Virus record (IMG/VR): IMGVR_UViG_3300026094_000011
Coordinates: 1-44,504 of that record
DNA from: a virus
Length of the DNA: 44,504 bases
Strand: one strand, 5' to 3'
The translations under genes were made by a program, and so were the position numbers. Within the stretch, counting starts at the first letter, position 1; each line of letters begins with the position of its first letter. Below are positions 18,078 to 26,989 of this stretch, piece after piece. The notes under the pieces were generated by a model. That model was given only the letters and a program-made list of their open reading frames with translations. It was not told the DNA's origin and ran no database searches.

Positions 18078-19544
18078 TTAGCCTAAAGCAATTGCATATA
18101 CGATTGAATCGGTTGTTGTTGAATAATCTGAGGACCAGGTTGTATCATAGTCATCTGAGGAATTTTTAACCAGCACATCTCCAGTTACTCCTCCAGCTGC
18201 TACACCTTCACCTACGGGTCCCTGTGGCCCTACTGGTCCCTGTGGCCCCACTGGTCCCTGTGGTCCGGTGGGGCCAATTGCCGCTGTATAAGCCGATACC
18301 CATTGTGTGGAGTCATTGTCTGTATAATAGATATACAGATTGCCATTAGTAGAATCCCACCACAGACTACCTTCTATAGGCTCTGGAGGGGGAGTATCGC
18401 TAATTAAAACCTTACCATCTTCGCCATTTTTTACTGATACTGCGGTTACCCATTGGCCAGAATCAATATCCTGATAGTAGACATAAAGATTGCCGTCAGA
18501 CGAATCCCACCATAGTGTTCCATCCGATGGCGAAGATGGAGGCGAATCGGTAGTAAAAATTGGTAATGAACTTAAACTAGTTGAACCTATTCCAGTAACA
18601 TGACCAAAACCGTCCAAGGTAATATCCTGTATAACGGTATTACCAGAATTATCCACCGAACCCTGTGATGACGTATCCGCGTGATTAATATCGATTGATA
18701 CGGCTGTTGACTGATTGGCGGAAAACGTTCCTGATCCAGTCAGACCATTTGCACCAGAAATGGTTAATGTGCCATCACCGATCCGCGAGTCTACACGAGC
18801 ATTTGTGAAGTATAGATTATTTGAACCTTCAGATAAATCGTCGGTATTCTTACTTACAAAATCGGTATCAAATTCTGATGATGTATATAGAAATGGCTTA
18901 TTTGTAAAATTATCATAGTCAAGATAATATGCGCCATTCTGATTTTCAAGTGTATCGGCATTACCGCCGTCGACCGATACCGACAGCGTTGCATTACCTA
19001 AATTTGTAAATGTAGCGGATCCTGTTGCATCACCGGATAAAGAAAGTGTAGGACTAGCTGTCAATGACGTTGAAATGTCTATATCGGACGAACCATCAAA
19101 CGATGCCGAACCGATTACAGCGCCCGAAAGTTCAATTGATCTTGCGGTGGCAAGTGTATCTGCGGTATTTGAATTGCCGTTTACATTACCAACCAAGTTA
19201 CCATTAAAGGTGGTAGCGGAGATTGAACCGGAAACTTGTAGCTTATCTATACCGTTATCAGTATTCGTACCAACAAGCACATTGCCGGCAGATTCTGCAA
19301 ACCGAATCGTGCCGTCATCGTCAATTTCAATTGAGGGAGAACCGGCGGTATTATTTGCGGAAAATACTGTTCCGCCTGTTATATCTGCTATCGATAGCAG
19401 TTGACCAGAATCGCCCTGCCACGAGAGTGTATCCGAGTCAAACATCTCAAGAGTGATCGTGTTCGTACGATCTGGTGAGAGGTATTCTACGTTCTGCGTA
19501 CGAAGTCCGTTCTTAACTACGAACTTTTTATCATTTCCTGCCAT
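18078..19544 (-). CDS. Tail fibre with collagen-like repeat
   Basis: This is a 488-aa fibre. The N-terminus (MAGNDKKFVVKNGLRTQNVE) is a typical attachment-end sequence. The shaft contains ADTLENQNGAYYLDYDNFTN and a DGFGHVTGIGS unit, both shared with the 1043-aa fibre upstream. Next come two copies of a module with LWWDS..GNLYxYY.D..S.QWV.A (about residues 335-420). A short collagen-like stretch of Gly-x-y triplets (about 423-445, GPTGPQGPVGPQGPVG) leads to a small C-terminal cap. Collagen-like segments act as trimeric shafts in phage fibres. It has a strong purine-rich ribosome binding site (AGGGGAAAGGG) and a perfect late promoter 37 nt upstream. Confidence 0.88.
   Translation of the reverse strand: MAGNDKKFVVKNGLRTQNVEYLSPDRTNTITLEMFDSDTLSWQGDSGQLLSIADITGGTVFSANNTAGSPSIEIDDDGTIRFAESAGNVLVGTNTDNGIDKLQVSGSISATTFNGNLVGNVNGNSNTADTLATARSIELSGAVIGSASFDGSSDIDISTSLTASPTLSLSGDATGSATFTNLGNATLSVSVDGGNADTLENQNGAYYLDYDNFTNKPFLYTSSEFDTDFVSKNTDDLSEGSNNLYFTNARVDSRIGDGTLTISGANGLTGSGTFSANQSTAVSIDINHADTSSQGSVDNSGNTVIQDITLDGFGHVTGIGSTSLSSLPIFTTDSPPSSPSDGTLWWDSSDGNLYVYYQDIDSGQWVTAVSVKNGEDGKVLISDTPPPEPIEGSLWWDSTNGNLYIYYTDNDSTQWVSAYTAAIGPTGPQGPVGPQGPVGPQGPVGEGVAAGGVTGDVLVKNSSDDYDTTWSSDYSTTTDSIVYAIALG
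18211..18275 (-). repeat. Collagen-like 18-bp tandem repeat
   Basis: About three near-perfect 18-bp units (GGTCCCTGTGGCCC plus four bases on the plus strand) encode the GPQGPV triplets of the 488-aa fibre. Such in-frame repeats can gain or lose units by slippage, changing shaft length without breaking the reading frame. Confidence 0.85.
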
Positions 19545-19580
19545 CGGTTCCCTTTCCCCTGATGGTTTATTTTATAAGAC

Positions 19581-19588
19581 TATTTATA
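19581..19588 (-). promoter_or_regulatory. T4-type late promoter upstream of the collagen fibre
   Basis: The minus strand reads TATAAATA, then GTCTT and A. It is an exact octamer in the 77-nt gap between the 1043-aa and 488-aa fibres. A run of ten T residues on the transcribed (minus) strand, at about 19593-19602, lies just upstream. Confidence 0.85.
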
Positions 19589-19621
19589 CAAATAAAAAAA
19601 AAACAATTCCGTCACTGATCA

Positions 19622-22600
19622 TTATGCCAGCGTAAGAATTTCTGTAACCTTATATTCAGTCGAATTTGAAGTCGTGCCGGACGCAAGAAGTCGTACAACT
19701 CCGGTTGCAATATCCGTATCAAATTGAACAAGCGGTGCTGCCCCGGTATATACGACACCGTATTCTGTTGCAAATGCATTCGTGCCATTGTGCGTAAGAA
19801 GTAATTCCGACACTTGTCTCTCACCAGATACCGTATCGGTAATCTGAACAATTAATTTTGCTCCACCATAAGTCGTCGATGAGAACGAGGCAATCTCGGT
19901 TTCTGTAGTCGATGATACAATAGCCGAGTCAGAATCATATCGAGTTACTGAATTAACATCAACTGCACCGACCGAAACTGAGTTCGTAGTAGAATTACCG
20001 CGATCGGTAATCGAATCAAGTGTGTCGGTTTCCGTATAAGAAGTAAGATATCTTCCGTCAAGATTTTCGGTTACAGTGCCCGAATCAGTTCGGGTAAGCG
20101 TAAGGACACCATTGGCGGTATCAAATGACATGGACGAAACGTAGTCGTTTGTATCAGATACAGTCTCGGTTGCAGATGATAAACCAGTAATATGCCCGAA
20201 CTCATCAAGTGTAATACTTTGAATATATGTTCGGCCTGAATTATCTACAGAGATTTGAGACGAGGTGTCAGAATGGTTGATTGTGACTGTATTATTTGTC
20301 GTTGCATTTGCATCAAACGTACCAGAACCAACAAGACCAGCTCCACCCGAAACTGTAAGTGTACCATTACCTATAGTCGGAGTATTCGTAAAATTATTAT
20401 AGTCAAGATAGTACGTACCATTTTGATTATCAAGAAGATCAGAATCGGCTGCCTTATCGCCTTGCAGTAAATATCGGCCATCAAGGTCAACTGTTATATT
20501 AACTGCATCGTTTCTACCAATTGTAAGAATACCGTCCACATCGTTAAACGACGCTGTATCAACAAATGTATCTACGGGATCGTTAGTTTCTGTTGATGTA
20601 GTAAACCCCGTTACATGTCCATACGTATCGAACGTAAGACCATTAACATAGGTTCTTGATGTTGCTGTTAGATTTGATACTGAGCTTGTATCGGCATGTG
20701 AAAACTCGGTGCCGTTAAGATCAAGACCGGATCCTGCGGTAAATGCACCAGAGCCTGAGAACTGTACCCATACAATATCGCCCTGTGAAGTAAAGTTACT
20801 GTCACTCGATGCCGTAGTTGAACCGATAGAAAAGTCATCAGGTACAGTCGCAACAAATCCTGTACTATTTAAAGTATCGCCATTGACAACAAATTCAAAC
20901 GCCCCCGGGATTTCGGCGGTTTCATCCATAAATTCAGCGCGAGTAAGGACCCAGGCAGTACTCCCATCACCTTCAGTTGTAAGTTCGTATGAACCGTTCT
21001 CGATCGGATCAGTCTGATCTTTAACAAGAATTGTCTCGCCTACTTGAAGTTGATAGCCATCCACAACAGGAAATGCGCCGACAGTATTAGCGGTAAGCGT
21101 GGCGCCTACGCCACTCGTTCCATTGTCATAGGTTGCTGACAAATTGGATATGGTTGCAACATAATCAGCAGGTTTTGCCTGAAGCCCTTGAGCAGTATCA
21201 TCAACATATTTCTTGGTTGCAGCATCTAGAGCGCCACTGGGTGCGCCTGAAAGTGTAAGAGTTCCGGTCATAGTATCGCCGGACAAATTAACAAAACTTG
21301 AATCGAGGTTAAATGATCCTATACTGGTCACATGACCAAAATCATCAAGATCGATATTTTGTATAACAGTATTTCCAGAGTTATTCACTGAGGTTTGTGT
21401 TGACGTATCTCCGTGATCAATCGTAACTGTGTTATTTGTCGTTGCATTTGCATCAAACGTACCTGAGCCAGACAAACCTGATCCGCTTGAGATCGTAAGA
21501 GTTCCATTACCTATAGTCGGAGTATTTGTAAAATTGCCATAGTTAAGATAATATGCGCCGTTCTGACCATCAAGGAGGTTTGAATCAGCAGCGGTATCAG
21601 TTGTTAAAAGATACCGACCATCAAGATCAACCGTTACATCAACAGTATCACTTCTTGAGAGAGTAAGGATTCCATCAGAAGTACCGAACGATCCCGATGT
21701 TACGTAATCATTCGTGTCAGTCGACGAAATTGTAAGACTATCTGTGCCGGGGTCAGTAGTAATTATAACATTCGAACCGCCGACGAATGTCAATATATCG
21801 TCTGATGAATCTGCAACAATATTACTTTGACCAGAAACTGCAATTGACTCAAACAAATTCTGCGGGGTTTCTGATACGATATATCGGCCGTCGAGATTTG
21901 CTGTAAGATCTGTGAGTGTTCCAGTTCGGGTTAGTGTTATATCTCCAGTGTTTGAATCAAATATAACAGAGTCGACATAATCATTTCCTGCCGATTCAGA
22001 ATCGACGTCAAATGTTATCGTATCAGTTGTAGGATCCGTGGTAATTAATATTGCATTACCCGCAACAAAAGTAAGGGTATCATTGTTTGTATCTGCAACA
22101 ACTGTGTTCTCGCCGGATATAGCAATATTTTTAAAAATATTTTGCGATGAGCCGCGATCCGAGTTGTCAAGAGCAATCGTCTGATTTGTTGACTGATTGA
22201 TTGAAAACGACGATGAACCTGAGAGACCGTTGCCACCCGATATCGTGATCGAACCGTCACCAATTGTTGGCGTATTTGTAAAGTTATTATAGTTCAGATA
22301 GTAAGCGGGTAGCTCACCATCGAAGGTCTCCGCATCACCAGCGGATTCAACGGACAGAGGGTTTCCGCTCGTACCATCACCTGTAAGAGTTGCATCGGTT
22401 GCGACTGTGCTCAGACTACCGGCGACAGCATTTGCGATATTCTGATCAAGATCAGCAAGAACGTCGGACAGGACGTTTGACGATGAGTAGTTATAGTTCG
22501 TCGTATCAATAGGAACACCGGTCTCATCAACAAACAGGTCATTCGACCCAGAAACAGAAAGACCTTGGTTAGGAATTAACCATGAACGCAACCCGGCGCT

Positions 22601-22753
22601 TGACGAAGCAAGAATACCATTATCTGATGGTGGTACCCCCGGATTCGGTTCAGCATTATCAAGAGAAAGAAACTCATAACGAATCGGATCAACATTTGTC
22701 GGGTCACTTACTTTTACACGACCCGATATCATACTAACAGTCCTACGACTCAT
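19622..22753 (-). CDS. Long tail fibre protein with internal repeats (1043 aa)
   Basis: This is a large fibre with at least three shaft repeats of the form ...LLDxQNGxYYLxYxNFTN, then TPTIGNGTLT(I/V)S, GSGTFDANATTNNTVT and DFGHVTS. They start near residues 130, 415 and 800. A module at residues 508-683 (KKYVDDTAQGLQAKPADYVA ... FTAGSGLDLNGTEF) is paralogous to one in the 746-aa fibre. DLDGRYL occurs repeatedly. The C-terminal domain (ELLLTHNGTNAFATEYGVVY ... VRLLASG) is a common end domain of phage fibres. Its start overlaps the 114-aa gene by 11 nt, so translation is probably coupled. It has no catalytic motif. Two exact DNA repeats lie 1140 bp apart inside it. Confidence 0.88.
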   Translation of the reverse strand: MSRRTVSMISGRVKVSDPTNVDPIRYEFLSLDNAEPNPGVPPSDNGILASSSAGLRSWLIPNQGLSVSGSNDLFVDETGVPIDTTNYNYSSSNVLSDVLADLDQNIANAVAGSLSTVATDATLTGDGTSGNPLSVESAGDAETFDGELPAYYLNYNNFTNTPTIGDGSITISGGNGLSGSSSFSINQSTNQTIALDNSDRGSSQNIFKNIAISGENTVVADTNNDTLTFVAGNAILITTDPTTDTITFDVDSESAGNDYVDSVIFDSNTGDITLTRTGTLTDLTANLDGRYIVSETPQNLFESIAVSGQSNIVADSSDDILTFVGGSNVIITTDPGTDSLTISSTDTNDYVTSGSFGTSDGILTLSRSDTVDVTVDLDGRYLLTTDTAADSNLLDGQNGAYYLNYGNFTNTPTIGNGTLTISSGSGLSGSGTFDANATTNNTVTIDHGDTSTQTSVNNSGNTVIQNIDLDDFGHVTSIGSFNLDSSFVNLSGDTMTGTLTLSGAPSGALDAATKKYVDDTAQGLQAKPADYVATISNLSATYDNGTSGVGATLTANTVGAFPVVDGYQLQVGETILVKDQTDPIENGSYELTTEGDGSTAWVLTRAEFMDETAEIPGAFEFVVNGDTLNSTGFVATVPDDFSIGSTTASSDSNFTSQGDIVWVQFSGSGAFTAGSGLDLNGTEFSHADTSSVSNLTATSRTYVNGLTFDTYGHVTGFTTSTETNDPVDTFVDTASFNDVDGILTIGRNDAVNITVDLDGRYLLQGDKAADSDLLDNQNGTYYLDYNNFTNTPTIGNGTLTVSGGAGLVGSGTFDANATTNNTVTINHSDTSSQISVDNSGRTYIQSITLDEFGHITGLSSATETVSDTNDYVSSMSFDTANGVLTLTRTDSGTVTENLDGRYLTSYTETDTLDSITDRGNSTTNSVSVGAVDVNSVTRYDSDSAIVSSTTETEIASFSSTTYGGAKLIVQITDTVSGERQVSELLLTHNGTNAFATEYGVVYTGAAPLVQFDTDIATGVVRLLASGTTSNSTEYKVTEILTLA
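20292..21526 (-). repeat. Direct DNA repeats 1140 bp apart within the long fibre gene
   Basis: Positions 20292-20323 are identical to 21432-21463 (32 bp), and 20364-20386 are identical to 21504-21526 (23 bp). Both pairs have the same 1140-bp offset, equal to 380 codons. Recombination between them would remove or duplicate an in-frame segment. Confidence 0.9.
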
Positions 22754-23087
22754 TCAATGTCTCCAGTACAGAAATTGTCAGCTTAACTATAGAATTGGTA
22801 TCTGAAAGAGCTACAATTGAATTACCACTTTCAACCACGAGTTTACCCGTTAATAGTCCGGCTGCATCATTTGGTGCGATTACATATGACTCAACAAGTT
22901 CAATATCTGTACTAGTGTCTCCGTCGCGTGAGATAAATGTTACACCTGCTCCATTGGACGACGATGTATTAGCAGCCTGGGCAAGAAGTACTACTGTTGT
23001 ATAGCCAAACGGTGTAGTATAGATTACCTGTTCAGTAGTTGTAAGTGTTTCATGAAAGCTTTTAAATGTATTCAGTGATGTAGACAT
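22743..23087 (-). CDS. Small structural protein preceding the long fibre
   Basis: This is a 114-aa, probably beta-rich protein. The middle (TPFGYTTVVLLAQAANTSSS, then DGDTSTDIELVESYVIAPND) resembles small virion proteins found next to fibre genes in marine myophages. A C-terminal segment ends in KLTISVLETL. No domain is named with confidence. It is 6 nt from the beta-helix gene and overlaps the 1043-aa fibre by 11 nt. It may be a collar or adaptor at the base of that fibre (inference). The sequence AATAAATA directly abuts the ATG, but a start six bases further on would lie inside the gene. Confidence 0.8.
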   Translation of the reverse strand: MSTSLNTFKSFHETLTTTEQVIYTTPFGYTTVVLLAQAANTSSSNGAGVTFISRDGDTSTDIELVESYVIAPNDAAGLLTGKLVVESGNSIVALSDTNSIVKLTISVLETLNES

Positions 23088-23093
23088 TATTTA

Positions 23094-24464
23094 TTAGTCC
23101 TCTAGTGCAAGGATGTACGGCGTAAGAACGTTAAAAATAGATCGATCAAAGGTAAGACCAGTGATAGTACCGTCATCTTGATTAATTGTGAGCTGATTAC
23201 CGATTCTAAAATCACCTCTTTGGTCGGTTGAAGTATAATAAACCTGACCACCATAATCGGAATCCTCTATAACTTCATTTTCCTGAATCGGGATACCTCC
23301 ATTTTCAGGCAAAGCCGTAGGTATATCAGTTCCTGCACCGACATATTCAAAGGTCATCGAAGATGCCGTTATCAAACTTCTTTGATAGAAATCCACTGCG
23401 GTGGTATCAGATATTGATTCTTCAAGGGGCTGTAATAATGTAACTGTATATAGGTCATCGAGAACTTCTGTTACATCATTAACTGTATAATACCGAGATG
23501 ATCCTGAAAATAATACTGCCTGACCATATGTAGGTGGTGTTGTCGTTGTAATGGATATTTCTGTATTATTTGCTATGTATGAACCTGATACGCTTCCCGA
23601 TGAAATAACCCCAGATACTCCCTCGGAATAAAGACCAAATGTGCCGAAGGATGAATTTGAGTTTGTCAGCGAGCACTGCCCACCCGATTGAGCCCAGATT
23701 CCTTTTTCACAAGCAATTGTAAAAATTGAAACAAGCTGTGCGTATCCACGATTAAGCAGATGAATACCAACGCCGCCCTCGTTATACTGAGTAAAGCCGT
23801 CGGCAATCATTGATCGAGTACCACCTGAAACAGAACCATCAATTCGCATACCAGTACCCGTTGACGTAATACACGAACAGTTCTGAACATAAGGGGAAGC
23901 GGTAATTGATGGAACAGATGATGGGTTTGGATTAAAAGCGACAGCTGCACCAGGACTCGTAAATCCTCGGAAAGTGATGCCGTTAAGATAGCAACCGTTA
24001 TTCACATAGAATAGATCATCACCATTAGTCGAAGGATATATCGAGACTGACCGAAGATTATCGCCTACAATAGTTGTAAACGGCGGCAGTTCAAGCGGAT
24101 TTGATATTGTATATTCGCCGGTTTTAAGATAGATCGTCGAGCGATATACGCTACCAGGATTGGATTGAAGATACGAATCGCGTTCTGCAGAAATAACAGT
24201 AATTGCTTGATCAAGTGATGCAAATGCTTCACCGATTGATTCACCGGTATTACTGTCATCACCAGTAGTAGCGACATAGTATACACGATCGGTGTTATCA
24301 ACTGAACCCATTGGAATAATGGATTCAAAACCGTTTCGATCGCGCTTGATGAACATCTGCCCATCGTGAGTATTAATTGCAATTTCGCCGAGATCAAGGT
24401 CAGCAGTTGAGGGTGCTTTCCCTTCAACCGCCGAACGCTTGACGCGAATTCTATTCTCTGCCAT
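23094..24464 (-). CDS. Tail fibre/spike with right-handed beta-helix
   Basis: This 456-aa protein begins MAENRIRVKRSAVEGKAPST, then LDLGEIAINTHDGQMFIKRD. That N-terminal module is widespread in marine phage fibres and resembles the start of the 746-aa fibre. From about residue 60 it changes to a parallel beta-helix pattern (YVATTGDDSNTGESIGEAF, then repeated strand-turn units such as NNGCYLNGITFRGF, RSMIADGFTQYN, GIHLLNRGYAQLVSIFT), resembling DUF1565/pectate-lyase-like spikes. No catalytic residues can be assigned, so it may bind or cut surface polysaccharide. A perfect late promoter lies 51 nt upstream, with a GGAG element before the ATG. Confidence 0.87.
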   Translation of the reverse strand: MAENRIRVKRSAVEGKAPSTADLDLGEIAINTHDGQMFIKRDRNGFESIIPMGSVDNTDRVYYVATTGDDSNTGESIGEAFASLDQAITVISAERDSYLQSNPGSVYRSTIYLKTGEYTISNPLELPPFTTIVGDNLRSVSIYPSTNGDDLFYVNNGCYLNGITFRGFTSPGAAVAFNPNPSSVPSITASPYVQNCSCITSTGTGMRIDGSVSGGTRSMIADGFTQYNEGGVGIHLLNRGYAQLVSIFTIACEKGIWAQSGGQCSLTNSNSSFGTFGLYSEGVSGVISSGSVSGSYIANNTEISITTTTPPTYGQAVLFSGSSRYYTVNDVTEVLDDLYTVTLLQPLEESISDTTAVDFYQRSLITASSMTFEYVGAGTDIPTALPENGGIPIQENEVIEDSDYGGQVYYTSTDQRGDFRIGNQLTINQDDGTITGLTFDRSIFNVLTPYILALED

Positions 24465-24480
24465 ATGGCATCAACTCCAT

Positions 24481-24494
24481 GCGGTATGTACCGC
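24481..24494 (-). other. Short hairpin in the beta-helix gene leader
   Basis: GCGGTA and TACCGC form a perfect 6-bp inverted repeat with a 2-nt spacer, between the late promoter at 24515-24522 and the ribosome binding site at about 24473. A two-base loop is too tight to form fully, so the outer pairs are the realistic stem. A role in translation is speculative. Confidence 0.35.
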
Positions 24495-24514
24495 GTTGAT
24501 AATAAACCTAATTG

Positions 24515-24522
24515 TATTTATA
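24515..24522 (-). promoter_or_regulatory. T4-type late promoter upstream of the beta-helix fibre
   Basis: The minus strand reads TATAAATA, then CAATT and A. It is an exact octamer in the 69-nt gap after the 746-aa fibre gene, 51 nt from the next ATG. It lies directly downstream of the stem-loop at 24524-24548. Confidence 0.85.
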
Positions 24523-24523
24523 C

Positions 24524-24548
24524 GGTGGTACTATCAGTAAGTACCACC
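24524..24548 (-). other. Stem-loop across the stop codon of the 746-aa fibre
   Basis: GGTGGTAC and GTACCACC form a perfect 8-bp stem with a 9-nt loop that contains the TGA stop. No T-run follows on the minus strand, so it does not look like a standard intrinsic terminator. It could protect the mRNA 3' end or slow transcription just before the next promoter (inference). Confidence 0.5.
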
Positions 24549-26774
24549 ATCAATATCGAAACCTTCAAGTGACGATGTTGCTGCACCGGAGCCAACAAGG
24601 TTCAGACCGACATACAGATTCTTTTCAAGTCCTATACCACCAGCAACCTGGAGTGCTCCTGTGGTAGTAGATGAGGAATTAACCGTACTTGTTATATCTA
24701 GTGTATCGGTTTCAAGTGTTGTGAAGTTACCCGTGCCTGGTGTAACCGTACCAATATCGGATGATTCGATCGTCTTGTTCGACAGAGTCTCTGATTGAGA
24801 CAGGGTGGCAAGAGTACCGGAAGTCGGGAACGTGACGTTCGTTGCACCCGTCATCGTAAAGGTCGATGTGAATGCGCCAGACGTTGTAAGCGAACCACCA
24901 AGTGTCAGGGTAGACGAGCCGTTGTCAACCCCGGTACCACCATAGGTGGGGTCAAGAATATCTGCTTCCCATGCACCAGTCGTAATTGTGCCAACGGTAT
25001 TAATCGATGTCTGACCGACATATGTCGACGAGATATCAATAGTATTCGAGTCAACGGTAATACGATTAGCAGTACCTTGGGCATTAATTACGCCATTTGA
25101 GAACGTAAGGCCATCACCAGCAATCTGTGAATCAACCTGGAGTTCGTCCGCCGTAATTGTAAGACCAGAATTTGTTGCAAGATTTACATTAAATTCGGTT
25201 CCGTTAAGTACGAGAGCTTCACCAGCGGTAAATGTACCCGCACCAGAGAACTGAACCCATACGATATCACCCTTATTGGTAAATCCGTTGGTATCGATTG
25301 TGGCTTCGGTCGAACCAATTTCAAAGTCGGTTGGAACAGTTGCAACCCAACCAGTATTACCATACTGAGTGCCTTCTGTAACAAATTCGAATGCACCGGT
25401 AATCTCGCTGGCCTCATCGCAGAAACTACAACGAGTAAGAACCCAAGGATTATTTGTATCGCCAACCTGCGTCAGAACGTATGAACCATTCTCGTATAGA
25501 GTATTCTGATCCTTAACGAGAATATTTTCGCCAAGCTGAAGTTGAGACCCGTCTATTGCAGGGAATGATCCATTTGAGTCGGCGGTGAGTGTTGCTCCAA
25601 TACCATTTGTTCCATTATCATAGGTTGCAACAAGATTATCTGTAGTTGCTAGATCGGCAGCAGGAAGCGCCTGAAGTCCCTGAGCAACTTCGTCAACATA
25701 CCGCTTATTTGCAGCATCCTTAGGATTTGACGGATCATTAACATCAGTAATACGAGAATCATTAACCGATACGATACCTGAGCCATCAGGATTGATTGAT
25801 ATATCGCCATCGGTATTAGTAGCAGAAATCTCGTTTCCGTTGAGGCGAATATTATCTACTGTTAGAAGACCCAATCCTTCAATATCAGAATACGTGGTAC
25901 CAGGTTCGACACTTGTTGTACCAAGCGTAATTGATTTAGTCGATACCTCTCCTGAATTAACCGAGAAGTTTGCCGAGCTAAATGATGCAACACCTCTTTG
26001 CGAAGTGCTGGCATTTGCAGCTGCAACCGTTACAGTATCGCCAGTTGAATTAACATTAACTGAAAGTGAATTCGAACCAGTAAAATCAAGCGTATCGTTA
26101 AGAAGATCAACAGATGTTGTACCAGTATCACCCGTAACCGATAAGGTCGTCGCGATATTAGCTGTACCTGCTGAGGAAAGTCGGCCATCTGAATCGACGG
26201 TAAATGTCGGAATTTCTGTTGATGAACCGTATGTGCCTGCTACAACTCCGGTTTCAACAAGATCCAGAGTTGAGGTGCCAGAATTATCATCATATACAAC
26301 AGAAATGGCACCTGATGTACCCTGAAGCTGGCCACCAGAGATATCCTCAATATACTCACTAATTGAGCGAGTAGTTGAACCATCATTAACGAAAAGATTA
26401 TATGCAACAGTTTGACCTGAGCCAGCAGGATTTAATTCAATATTTCCATCAACGTTGGTCGATGATATGGTATTTCCGTTAAGATTCAGATTATCTACGT
26501 TGAGTTCATCGATCTTTTTATTTGAATCAACTACAATTGCAGAATCGGCGGTAAGCGTGCCTCGATTGTGATCGAGCATGTCGGTAAAGTACTTACCACC
26601 GATAACAAAGTGATTAGAAGCATTGCCGTCAATCTCAGTACCAAAACCGATATAAAGACGATCGCCGCCATTTGTGCCGTTATCCGATAAACCGGAATAT
26701 GCAAGTTCACCCGCAGCAAGTACGCTCGGATTACCCGATGTCGAACTGCGCTTGATACGAATAGTGCTAGCCAT
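24534..26774 (-). CDS. Tail fibre protein (746 aa)
   Basis: The protein begins MASTIRIKRSSTSGNPSVLA, then GELAYSGL and GDRLYIGFG, the conserved attachment-end module of marine T4-like fibres. Two units with (N/D)NLNLNGNTISSTNVDGNIEL / DNIRLNGNEISATNTDGDIS follow. At residues about 351-526 lies a module (KRYVDEVAQGLQALPAADLA ... FTAGEALVLNGTEF) paralogous to residues 508-683 of the 1043-aa fibre. After that come a phage fibre segment with LDPTYGGTGVDNGSSTLTLG and GNFTTLETDTLDITST, and a short cap ending in DGGTY. The 70-aa gene precedes it by 2 nt. A stem-loop spans its stop codon. No enzyme motifs. Confidence 0.88.
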   Translation of the reverse strand: MASTIRIKRSSTSGNPSVLAAGELAYSGLSDNGTNGGDRLYIGFGTEIDGNASNHFVIGGKYFTDMLDHNRGTLTADSAIVVDSNKKIDELNVDNLNLNGNTISSTNVDGNIELNPAGSGQTVAYNLFVNDGSTTRSISEYIEDISGGQLQGTSGAISVVYDDNSGTSTLDLVETGVVAGTYGSSTEIPTFTVDSDGRLSSAGTANIATTLSVTGDTGTTSVDLLNDTLDFTGSNSLSVNVNSTGDTVTVAAANASTSQRGVASFSSANFSVNSGEVSTKSITLGTTSVEPGTTYSDIEGLGLLTVDNIRLNGNEISATNTDGDISINPDGSGIVSVNDSRITDVNDPSNPKDAANKRYVDEVAQGLQALPAADLATTDNLVATYDNGTNGIGATLTADSNGSFPAIDGSQLQLGENILVKDQNTLYENGSYVLTQVGDTNNPWVLTRCSFCDEASEITGAFEFVTEGTQYGNTGWVATVPTDFEIGSTEATIDTNGFTNKGDIVWVQFSGAGTFTAGEALVLNGTEFNVNLATNSGLTITADELQVDSQIAGDGLTFSNGVINAQGTANRITVDSNTIDISSTYVGQTSINTVGTITTGAWEADILDPTYGGTGVDNGSSTLTLGGSLTTSGAFTSTFTMTGATNVTFPTSGTLATLSQSETLSNKTIESSDIGTVTPGTGNFTTLETDTLDITSTVNSSSTTTGALQVAGGIGLEKNLYVGLNLVGSGAATSSLEGFDIDGGTY

Positions 26775-26776
26775 TT

Positions 26777-26989
26777 TTAGAATTCCCCGCCATCTAGTGT
26801 TTGTTTATTAAGTTGTATTGTTGGTCGCCATGTCTCTTCGAATGCTTGATATACAAGAACCGAACCATCTCGTACTCCGTCCGACGTAATATTGTCAAAA
26901 TCTTCAAGACGCCGAATAACAGAAACCGACGATTTTGCTCGGATTTGATTATCTCGTTCTTTTACGGTTGCTCGAATTTTTCTGGACAT
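26777..26989 (-). CDS. Small conserved structural protein (70 aa)
   Basis: This short protein has a basic N-terminus (MSRKIRATVKERDNQIRAKS) and an end reading VRDGSVLVYQAFEETWRPTI followed by LNKQTLDGGEF. The DGSVLVY...W segment is a recurring module in fibre-associated proteins of marine myophages, so an adaptor role at a fibre base is plausible. It directly abuts the 113-aa gene upstream and the 746-aa fibre downstream, forming a tightly linked three-gene set. Confidence 0.8.
   Translation of the reverse strand: MSRKIRATVKERDNQIRAKSSVSVIRRLEDFDNITSDGVRDGSVLVYQAFEETWRPTIQLNKQTLDGGEF

Noticed and set aside
18211-18275. Short tandem repeats that could suggest a CRISPR-like array
   Set aside because: The units are 18 bp with no unique spacers and encode in-frame Gly-x-y collagen triplets.
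19589-19621. A run of ten T residues on the minus strand after the 1043-aa fibre, as an intrinsic terminator
   Set aside because: I find no convincing GC-rich stem just before the run, so a terminator is not supported.
23088-23095. AATAAATA abutting the ATG of the 114-aa gene as its late promoter
   Set aside because: A start six bases after the octamer would fall inside the gene, and the match arises from adjoining stop and start codons in AT-rich sequence. Kept only as part of the pattern count.
6593-26774. A diversity-generating retroelement acting on fibre ends
   Set aside because: No reverse transcriptase gene and no recognisable template/variable repeat pair with adenine-specific differences is in the window.
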